The notes beneath the pieces were generated by a model. That model did not search any database. It was not told the origin of the DNA and saw only the letters and a program-made list of their open reading frames with translations. From Oscheius tipulae (taxonomy: Eukaryota; Nematoda; Chromadorea; Rhabditida; Rhabditidae), in contig JASJZH010000006.1 of assembly GCA_037178975.1 (NCBI GenBank), positions 9,238,001 to 9,302,000 of the forward strand: a DNA stretch of 64,000 nt, given 5' to 3'. Below, piece after piece: positions 13,122 through 22,125 of this stretch. Position 1 is the first letter of the stretch. Every line of letters starts with the position of its first letter. The position numbers and the translations under genes were made by a program.

Positions 13122-13190
13122 CCTATTGTGTTGGCGTACTGCTAAGTCGAGCGCTATTGGCTCGAGCGACCCATGTTCAAATCTGCTTTA
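13122..13190 (+). repeat. tRNA-related fragment (possible SINE head)
   Basis: A stretch with an A-box-like TTGGCGTACTGCTAAGTC and, about 40 nt on, a B-box-like CATGTTCAAATCTG, spaced as in a tRNA gene. The stems do not pair well enough for a functional tRNA. It is read as tRNA-derived repeat DNA, with modest certainty. Confidence 0.4.
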
Positions 13191-13724
13191 ACATAAAACT
13201 TTGGTCTAGAAGTGCTCCAGCCTCCGTCTGCTCGGACATGATCATTAAGTTTACTGTTACGTATGACGTTCGCTGTTTTGTATTCTAACGTTTGAATCCT
13301 TATATGACCTGATCTTAGAATGCGGAACCTTTAGTTTTTACAGTTTTGTGTGTTAAGACCAGCTAAGCAACCAATCCGCTTTTCATGGAACTTGTTAACT
13401 TTAATCGTTGTTCATATGGAATTAGAAGTGTTAATCTTTACTGCGCAAGAATGCCACGCCTTTAGATTTTCAAACTAGCCGAGTATTGGACACATTTGCT
13501 ACTTTTCACGATAACGAAGCAAGGGATACCATGTTAATATGAATAGCTACAAAAACAACGAACTTACTATGAAAAGAAGAAAAGCACCAGTAAGAGACTC
13601 TGTGAGATCTGTCATGTGTGGCGTCGGAACAAGTTCAACTAAATCCGCTGATTGCTGTAATTGTCTCGAGAGCGCCGCTGACAATTGAAAAAGACTTTAT
13701 GAAAGAAAGTGGTCACGAGTAATT

Positions 13725-15246
13725 TCAAGAGGATTCCATGTCGTGCTGTCGCTGATACGCTAGATAGAAGAAGACGATGATCGCACTGAACTCTATTAGA
13801 TTCTGAAAAGTTCATTGTTACCTTTCAATTGCATGAGCTATTGCCTGTGTGAATGAGAGCAGTAGAAGCTTGAAAATCTTTGCATCCGACAGCTTCTTAA
13901 TGTCTGTTATCCAAAAAATTGTTGCAAGAACCCAGGCGAAAATCTGGGCTGGAGCTTGGGCAAACGTTATCCATCGTCTTCGGCTGGACAGAAGACCTTG
14001 TTTTCTTGTACGGTATAGAATTTGAATTAAGGCGACAACAACCATGCAGAAGGAGATGCCAAGAGTGGGAAAAACGAAAACTTGGGTAGCGAGTTGATCT
14101 TTTCTGATACATTCAGGTGTAGTGTAATCAATTTCGAATGTGGATAGGTTAAATGAGAAGGGACATTCTGAAAGTATCATAATCACTGTAATGTTCCCGT
14201 GGAACTGACGAACCAGACCAGAAAATATACTGTCACACAATTGTTATTCTCCCCTCTCCCACATTCCCCGCCCCCGGTCTCAACCTAGATCAATGTATCG
14301 ATGAGTTCGAACACGAAACACTTTTTTTTTTAACAATAACTACCATAAAAATAAGAATAGCAGCTTTAACCTTGTTACGTACATGTCACAGCGGAAGAGG
14401 ATGAAAACCTTTGGACCAACCTGGACTCGAACGCGGGACCGTTTCACTCAATCTCCATTGCTCTACCACAAATTATTCATCTATTCTTACTCTCACTCAT
14501 TGGGCTGCACTTAAACTCATCGTATCTGACAGCTTACAATAAACTAGCATGACGTACCTACCGTCACTGTCAAAGATTTTCTTTACGTTAGCCTAATGAA
14601 AAGGTATCTAAAGCCCAACCAGAGATCACGCTGTGATGGTCCTTTTTTCATGACATTCTGCTCATTCATCCTGACGATAAACACCTTTTGAACTTACGTA
14701 AATGATTCCAGTAGAACAAAATTGCAAGTGTCCACGAAATTGAGATGTAAACCTATTCTTTTATAATGATTTGTAACAGATTTTTCTACCAGAGTGAGTT
14801 TCACAGAAAATATTCTTTTGTACTGTATCGGGAGGTTGATAGCTGCTAATCTGTTCAATCCCAAGACGAGTTCCAACGGAGCGAGGACAAACCAACATCC
14901 TGTTGTTATCGTGTCAACATACCCGCTGTTCCATTTGATACCAAACAATGACCTGAATTTATCAAGGGGACCAGAATCTTCGAAACTACCACATGATTAG
15001 TCTTGTCGGATAGTATACTCCATAGAGAGTACAGTCCAAAAAGTGAGAAAGACATCTGGCTATTGAAATTATTGTGAAAGGGGAGCGATACTCCGGAACT
15101 GTAGCAAAAGTATAGAACATGAATGTACTGCAGAACATCGCAGTTAGTCCAGGCTAAAACTTAGAATCCTGTTATGTTAAGTTAGTTAAATTTACGATAC
15201 AGAGCAAAACAGCAGCTAGGAGCACCTGCCAGTCCGCAGCAACCAT
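13725..15246 (-). CDS. Serpentine 7TM chemoreceptor, srx-like (copy B)
   Basis: This is the complete-looking paralogue of copy A. Exon 1 (ATG at 15246) is MVAADWQVLLAAVLLCI. The next exon reads PGLTAMFCSTFMFYTF and aligns with copy A's PGAITICCSLYMFYS. Then come the block LNRLAAINLPIQYKRIFS, a 37-nt intron (14753-14789) at exactly the position of copy A's 34-nt intron, and the helix ISWTLAILFYWNHL. After a larger intron holding a tRNA-like fragment come the two loop Cys (ECPFSFNLSTFEIDY ... PEC), the helix VFPTLGISFCMVVVALI and GLLSSRRRWITFAQAPAQI. The final exon is AIIVFFYLAYQRQHD, ending with TGA at 13725-13727. Its intron is best read as 36 nt. No frame-breaking changes were seen. The class call rests on the NR-block and FAQAP-block being shared with srx-type receptors. 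Confidence 0.85.
14413..14472 (-). repeat. tRNA-like fragment in an intron of chemoreceptor B
   Basis: On the minus strand it has TGGTAGAGCAATGGA (A-box-like), then GCGTTCGAGTCCAGG (B-box-like) and an end TTGGTCC that resembles a tRNA 3' acceptor strand. The matching 5' acceptor strand is absent, so this looks like a decayed or truncated tRNA-derived element rather than a working gene. Confidence 0.45.
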
Positions 15247-15562
15247 CGTTTACTGCCCTGATTGGACAGCTTCACCCTGCTTTCTATAGGTGTTCGGCAT
15301 GTTTTGAAAAGACATGTTAACCAGATGATCATTCTGTACATCTATTATAAATAGTCCGCGCGTCTCTGTGTATTTACCTGTCTGTCTGAAGCCGTCAGTG
15401 CGTAGCGTCGCTCCCCCGCCCCTCGCCCGCTTGGTGTGCTAAGAGACGTCGTCGCCGCCACAAAAATCGAGTTTTAAAATTAGTGCAAAAGTTAGTGTTC
15501 GAGAGATAGAAAGTGGGTTCAAAAAGTCTCTGTATCAAAGTAAGTTTATTCTTCAATTCCGT

Positions 15563-15907
15563 TTAAATAAAGGTTTCAGGCTGGCCCATTCTCAGGCTTC
15601 GGTCCTCAATAAAGCTCTCAGCAAGACTAACGCGATTGTCACGCGACTGATTCTGAAAATTTGTAACCACCTGATCCCGAAAACGAATGTACTGAGGCCC
15701 ATATTGGACAAGTGATTCGAGCACATCAAGCTTCTGGAGACTCTTTCCTCCTCTCTCTCCCCCTCCCCCCGTCTCGGCCCCCGTCCAATGTGGCCAATAC
15801 CTCAGCTGACAGAACGTCGGGAAGTAGCTACCCGAAGATTGATGGTTTGAACTCATCCCGGTGCAAACTCTTTTATTTGCGACCTTTTCTAAAGATCTAG
15901 TAATCAT
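15563..15907 (-). CDS. Short hypothetical ORF, possibly a C-terminal exon
   Basis: The frame from 15907 to a TAA at 15563 is open for 114 residues. Its second half (KLDVLESLVQYGPQYIRFRD onward, ending MGQPETFI) reads like genuine hydrophilic helical protein. The first half contains a low-complexity Gly/Glu run from GGGGGGAGGGGGAG-type DNA. A possible acceptor lies just before LRYWPHWTGAE. No family was recognised and no partner exons were placed upstream. Confidence 0.35.
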   Translation of the reverse strand: MITRSLEKVANKRVCTGMSSNHQSSGSYFPTFCQLRYWPHWTGAETGGGGERGGKSLQKLDVLESLVQYGPQYIRFRDQVVTNFQNQSRDNRVSLAESFIEDRSLRMGQPETFI

Positions 15908-16041
15908 TTAAAGGTATACGCTCTCAGATCATGAGATTTCTTCTTACTGCGTGCGTATCTTCCGTCCCTAAGAAGCTCTGATGGAACACGGTTCCGACAT
16001 TTATTACTTAAATATATACAGACAAGGTAAACGTTGTAATT

Positions 16042-17917
16042 CTATTGTTTAGGAGGAGCCTTTGTAGTTGTAATAATTCTAGTAACGGTCTCAGTAACTC
16101 CGTTCTCATTGATCAATTGGATCTCCTCAACCTAAAACCATTTTTTAGGCGGAAAGTATGTGTTAAAGTACCTCATACTCCTCGTATTCGTAGTTTTTAG
16201 AATCTCCAGTGGTTGTGGTAGCTGCCGTTGTGGTCACTGTTGCTCTAGCTGGAACAGAAGTGGTTGTGAGCTTTGTCGTCGTCGGAGCAAGCGTCTCGAA
16301 AGTAACTACTTGACTCTTAGTAGTCGTAACAGTTGCCTTATTCGTGGTGCCCCCAAGTTCATCCTAAAAATCGATGTTCTGTCACAGGTTATTAAATTTG
16401 AAATGCCTCGTAGATCGCATCTCCGTCGCTATCCTCTTCTTCCTGCACCGGTTGGGGTTCACGTGCAGCTGGTGTTGTCTGCACAGGAACAGGTATCGTG
16501 GGGATGGTTGTAATCTCGTCAATTAGATGAACTTCGCCCTCCGGCTCGACGAATTCCGTCGTTTTAGGGGTTGCCACGGTAACAGTGATGGGGTTCACGT
16601 TCAAGATCGGAGCTCTCGTTGTGACAGGAATCTGTCCCTCTACACTAGCCTTAGTGTCTTCAAAGTCGTACTCATCAATGCTCTGAAGACACATTTGTGG
16701 GAAAATATGAGCAACATACATTTTGAGGAGCAGCAGTAGTGGCTCTTTGCCTGATTGAGCCATCGTGAAGAGGCTTAGCAGTAGACTTTCCGGGAACCTT
16801 CTTTCCATCTTCGTCGTAGTAGACGTAGTAGTATTCGTAGTCCTTGTTTTTACCTAAACAAATTGTTTTCTAACAAAAGTATTGGTGCGCTGTCTGTGTG
16901 TGACTGTTTCTGTTTATCTTAAGTATCCATGAACCAAAAGTGTCTAATCTAAAATACGACTATCTGAAGATTCAGTCAGGTACAGGACAGTCACAGTTAC
17001 AAATATAAAATTCCAAATTTTCAGATCGGCGGGTACTACACATTAACAGCTAAACATGTGGGAGGGACAGGCCGAGAGAGACACACGGAAGGCAACAACT
17101 TTTAATTGGACATGAGGATGACATAAAAGTCACAGATTGATAGTTAACATAGAAGGATGGGTATTCTGATAATACTCCGAATAGACAAGCAGGGGACAGG
17201 TTGACAGGAACAGTTACTAGGAAACTGATCTACTTACCTTGCTTAGCAGGAACAATCTTTGTCGTCCCTGTGTAGGGAGCAACAGTAGTTTCCGCGGGTC
17301 CAGAAACAACATTGGGTCCTAAACTTTCTTTATACAAAACAAGAACCAAACATACTTCTATTAAGAGTCTCAACCTGTCTCGAAGGCTGGAATCCGACAT
17401 TTGGTTTTTGCACGATAGGTAGCTCATAATTATTAGCCGGCTGGGCTGGCTGCTGAGCAGGAACTGTAATTTGTGGAGCCTGCACATAGGTGACTCTTGG
17501 TTGCACAAGTTGAGGTGCCTGCTGTGGTGGTGGGTATTGTGGCTGTGCGTATTGCTGTGGAGGAAACTGTGGAGGTGACTGCAGTGGGGGCAGAAACTGT
17601 GACGGGGCTTGAAAACAATGAGTGAATAGTGTGCAGAAGCCAATACCTTGTTGGGAAGCAAGTGGTGCTCTAACTTCTACACCAGGTCCCGCAGGAATGG
17701 GCTGATTGAAGAAAACGGTATAAGGCTGTCCATAGCCGACAGCGCCATTGTTCTGATAGCCACCAGAGTTCTGACTGTAGTAGTTATTGTAACCGGAGCA
17801 GCACGAACAGCCGCAAGATCTTCAAAATTTTGTCTACGGGGTAAGAGTTCATACTTACGGACAGAAGCATGCTGATGTCAAAAAAGGTAATAATAGGAGC
17901 AACAGTGGGGCCAACAT
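16042..17917 (-). CDS. Secreted Thr/Tyr/Pro/Gln-rich protein
   Basis: The ATG at 17917 opens a signal peptide (MLAPLLLLLLPFLTSACFCP). A 40-nt-class intron leads to a Cys cluster (SCGCSCCSGYNNYYSQ) and a Gly/Asn/Gln region. Next comes a Pro/Gln block rich in PPQ and QPQ, then GPNVVSGPAETTVAPYTG. A striking tyrosine run follows (KNKDYEYYYVYYDEDGKK). The rest is Thr-rich with acidic patches (PITVTVATPKTTEF; ATVTTTAATTTTGDS) and ends VTRIITTTKAPPKQ at the stop 16042-16044. The composition suggests an extracellular matrix, cuticle or mucin-like protein with many O-glycosylation sites; this is inference from composition only. One junction, after DAIYE near 16398, has only a GC donor (GAG/GCATTT) in frame with the next exon (DELGGTTNK). 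Confidence 0.75.
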
Positions 17918-19091
17918 CGGGTGTAGAACACTGGCAAGGGGGCGATACGCGGAATAACGTCAAAAAGCAGTCGTCAGCGGGTATTTCAATCCGAAGCGCG
18001 GCAGTGCAGCGATGTTTTCATTAGATATCTGCGACGAACGTGTTGTCCTGGCAATGAATAATGTGTTAAACCTTTAATAAAAAGTCGAAATTGTCTTGCG
18101 CAATTGGCACAAAATTTGCAGGATTTTCAATGCGGAAGTGATCAAATTGTCGCTGTATTCTCTTTATGAGATGTCATCATGGAAGTGATTAAGGAACCTG
18201 CGGCATCAGGGGCGATAAAAAAAGATCAACACCCTTGAAGAAAGTGAAACAAGCGACGAAAAACCGGATGTAAGCGGAAACTGACAAGGTGATCTCATGC
18301 CAGCTTTGATAAAGCTGCGCTTTCCCATCATCTGAAAGGCAGCAGAACTGTTCATTACATCGAAAAAGGGGAATACAAGCCTTTGCTTACCAGAGGGAAG
18401 GTAGAGATTTGATTTCAATCAAGAGCGACAAACTGGGAAAGACTGCAGAGTTCCAGTATATAGTTTACCTCAGTCAATATATGCGCGTAACAAGCTGCTG
18501 ATTTTGGCCTTCCTACTGTAGCAAAAGGCCTCAGTCATAAAACTTACTCGTCCGATTTTTTTTTCAGAGCACTTGTTTTTGAGAGATTAAGTGAACGGGT
18601 TCAATTCGAGCACTTTCAAGCTTTCCAGTGTTTTCCAAACTTATAGAAACTTATAGCCCGCTACAAGTTTTAAGAATGTCACAAATGTGAAAAATACAAT
18701 ACTGGGCCTATTCATTGAAACATAAGTTTTGCTTTGTTTTTGCCTAAAACTTGTCTTAAATGTTTCATCTTGAATCGCATTGTTCTGTGAAGTTGTAGCC
18801 CCTGAGATATTGCATAACTTTGAAAACACAAACTGTGTGTGTGTGTGAGCCTTTCGACTTCTACTTTGCTGACGTTTTGATTCGTAGCAAGAATGCTGCT
18901 GTTCGGCTGGAATGGTAGTTCTGTTATATCTTTGCTCTATAACTTCTGTCTATCTGCCTTTATGTCTCTGTATCATCAATTGTCTCTGTATGGCAGCCAA
19001 AACTTCTTCTTTTCAGTTTTAAGTTTCTTATCAACAATCATCAGCACATTTTGAAATCAGAATATCTGTCAATTGAGACTTAAAGTATCGT
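17918..19091. other. Intergenic, nothing recognised
   Basis: This separates the Thr-rich secreted gene from the small peptide gene on the same strand. It contains short (TG)n near 18834-18847 and open frames without splice support. Confidence 0.5.
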
Positions 19092-19374
19092 TTAGACGTC
19101 AGTTTGTCTGCCTAACAGATATTCCTGAAGAGAGTTGGCCCTTTGAGCCAGTCCTTTAGCAACAGAAGACTCTCTCTCGACATCGTTCATTCTCTCCAGG
19201 CGACGATGAGTTTCAGCCAAGAAACCTTCAAAGGTCGACCGCGGCCAGTAGTCCTGAAAAACTGTTAATTTCGGATTACAAAAGTCACCTTACAAAGATG
19301 TTCATCCTTGGGAGACGAGCAGACGAGGTAGCAAAAAAGACCAGAATGAGGAGGAGGACCTTGATGTCGGCCAT
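19092..19374 (-). CDS. Small secreted peptide precursor, 80 aa
   Basis: Two exons. Exon 1 (19294-19374) encodes MADIKVLLLILVFFATSSA, a clear signal peptide, followed by RLPRMNIF. A 40-nt GT-AG intron (19254-19293) follows in phase 0. Exon 2 (19092-19253) encodes DYWPRSTFEGFLAETHRRLE and a charged helix ending AKGLAQRANSLQEYLLGR, then QTDV and a TAA. The predicted mature chain is about 60 residues with no cysteines and looks amphipathic and helical. The Gly-Arg after YLL could be an amidation and cleavage site, as in peptide hormones. Part of the helix (LAQ-A-S then a hydrophobic end) resembles the C-terminal half of CRF/DH44 peptides, but that resemblance is short and may be chance. It could equally be a secreted effector or structural peptide. 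Confidence 0.7.
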
Positions 19375-22125
19375 AAGCGGGGAAGTATGCCAAGAAATGA
19401 GCTTTGGAAGGCGGCGCGAGCGGGAATTGTATCCTCTTGTTATGAAGGGGGCTACGGTGCCCCTGAAGGACTACATGCCTCCTCATATGATTTCTAAGGA
19501 CAGCCTTGACATCAGAAAATGTAGTGAGAATGTCCGCTCACGTAAAGCCTACGGTGACTAATTAGGTACACAGTGAAAACTGTTGATTGCTTCTGAATAT
19601 AAGGGTTGACAATGACATTACAGTGTACAATTTGCGTCAAAATTAGTGAAAATATGAAATTTCAACTTTTCACATCTCTGTAGGAACATGTTGCCGGATC
19701 TTCTAATTATATACCTTGTGGATCTGAACACTTTTTGCATCTGCCGATACTCGAAGCGGAAGATGCTTCGTCATGCGCGGGATCGCCCTCGGCTGACTGT
19801 CCGCCCTGCTTAATCAGCGAGCCACTTCACTGGCCAAACACAGTCGACCTCAACACATGTATGCTTCCTACTGCCTCTTGAGCCCTGGCCGAATTGAGAG
19901 TTCACTTCTTCCTTTCAGTCTCTTTTGTATTGGCAATTCGTTGCAAAAAAAAGTTTCCAACAGCTTCTCAGATATTACTCTCCAAGGGAGGAATGCCTGA
20001 GGAATTAAAGGACGCCTTGAAGATGGAAAAGTGGCGACATCTTATAGTCTCTAAAGTAAAATGTTGGAATTGACAGTCCTTCAACATTTTGGGCGTTGCG
20101 GGATCCGCCAACACTAACCAGTTTCTCAATCTTTATTTTCGCGCCAGTTCGAGTTTCAAAATTTGTTGGATGAGAATCCAACGACTCCATTCCAACGTTT
20201 TACTTTACAGACTATAACATAGCGGTTTTCTATGAATGTCGGAGAGGGGGACATTTTCTTATTTTGGGCAAGAAGAGCAGAATGTCGCGGTTGAATCCAG
20301 GGACAGTAGTTATGAGCCTTTCGTCAGTTCGCAATGTCCGAAAGTTGAAAGCCAACGGCATTACCCATTCTACAAGAATATTTTGGCATGCGAATTGATG
20401 TATGTATATTGCAAGGCGTACAGTAAATTTGTATCTTATGGATAACTCAATTGTACAGACCCCCATTTTGAGGATGACCGTCAATATTCGTTATGATAAC
20501 AAACCCGTTACGAAACTGGCTCCGGAAGTGTCGTAAAGTTGATATTCGAGGCGAACGTTTGTACCAAGTGAGTACCTCGGTCTGTACCGAAAATGCCAGA
20601 AGATGTGAAACGTGAATCGTATATGACTTCGATATATGTTTTGCTCCCCCCTTGTCTTTAGCTGCTATTTATGCAACTCTTCCCTGTTTTGGAAACTCCC
20701 ACAGTCCGCTAAACGTCGTGCCAATTAGGCGCAGCAAGTGTTCTCGGAACCGGGCGGAAGGCTACGTTGACCGTCTCCATATTTCATATCTGTCTTCGGG
20801 GGATCAGATCCTTGTCAATATCATTCGGCCGTTCCCAAATCCATGTTCATTTTTCTGGCTGCTCTTTTGATTTTCGACTCTTTCTCCAGACAGTTAACAG
20901 TTCTCACACCCGCTATTTTACATACTTTCTAGGAGCGACAAATCGCGGTTACTGTGACAACCGCAACATAGAAAAAAGGGGTCTTGGATTAGAAATGGTA
21001 AGGCTAACGGGACGTGCAATTGGAAGGGAAGATGGGACAAGTAGTCGCCTCGGAATAGTTTAGTCGCACAGATATCACAACTATCGGCTAGCCGGTGGCC
21101 AAGGACGTTTCTTATTATCTGTTATGACAGGTCCCGACGAGGTGATTAGCGCCTGTGAGATCTTTACTTTCAGTCCAACCTCAGTCTGAGGATAGTCGCT
21201 TGTCAATGTCTCTCTGTCTCTTTGTCTCCCTGTTTTTCTGTCTCTCTGTATCCCTGACTGTATGCTTCTCTGTCTTTCTGGCTCTCACTTTGTCCCATCC
21301 ATTAGTCTGTCCTCTTTTTTCCGTCCCATTTCTCTTCATAAAACAGCTGGATCATGAAACGCGCAATCGCCGTTTTTGACGCATGACACTGTCATAAAAA
21401 GTTTGCGACCGTGTTGCAGACCAAGCGGAAAAACTGTTAGTCCACGGATAGCCATGGGCGTGTGAATGATTGCTTTTTGCGTTAACGACTGATTAGTGTA
21501 CAAGCGTTGGGAGAAAAAGAACACCCGCTGCGTAGCATATGCAAATGGCTACCAGGCGGCTACTTGACTAGCACTGTGTTTCGAATCGCAACCTTTGCCT
21601 ACTTTGTCGCGATGCTATCTGGTCGTCTTTCACCCGGGTTTTTTTTGGTTCCGTGAACAATTACTTTCAAATCCTCATGTAGCTATTCTTTCTCTCTCGT
21701 TTCAAGTAGTTCATCGTCGAAAACTCCCCAGCCTCGGTGCTGATCACTATCACCTAGCTTTGAAAAATTAGCATGTCCTTGAGCTACTTCCGACCCTCTT
21801 GTACTGCGATCAACAGCTAGAATCGATATTTCGAACCTCGACCCCATAGTCTGCTGACTCCAACTTTTCTCCTACATTGGCTTTACCCTAAACCGCTACG
21901 AGCGGATTCGGGCCGCGACTGGTTGCTGAGCCCTTTCGCCCGAAGGCCCCCGGGATCTGTTTATGAAGACATCAGCGCTGCTGGCCTTGGCCGATCCCCA
22001 AATTTGCGCTTCCCGCCAAGTCGTCTGTACTAAATTTGTCCCCTCTTAGCACCTGATTATCACACCTTTCATGTTTTTTTAACATTCTTCTCTCTTTATA
22101 TGCTACAACATCATGTTTTCCAGCC
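19375..22125. other. Intergenic, with a tRNA-like stretch and a pyrimidine repeat
   Basis: No convincing exon chains. At 19771-19840 (minus strand) there is GGCCAGTGAAGTGGC followed by a weak B-box-like sequence, possibly a tRNA-derived relic. At about 21199-21290 lies the complementary-strand form of the GAGACAGA repeat (TCTGTCTCTTTGTCTCC and similar). Confidence 0.5.

Noticed and set aside
13806-13834. A 19-nt intron before the last exon of chemoreceptor B
   Set aside because: It leads to an immediate stop. Alignment with copy A supports a 36-nt intron ending at GAGTTCAG instead.
14413-14472. A functional tRNA gene
   Set aside because: The 5' acceptor strand and proper stems are missing, so it was listed as a relic only.
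20005-20484. Two minus-strand open frames between the peptide gene and the PDZ gene
   Set aside because: No splice sites, start context or domain resemblance; consistent with chance frames.
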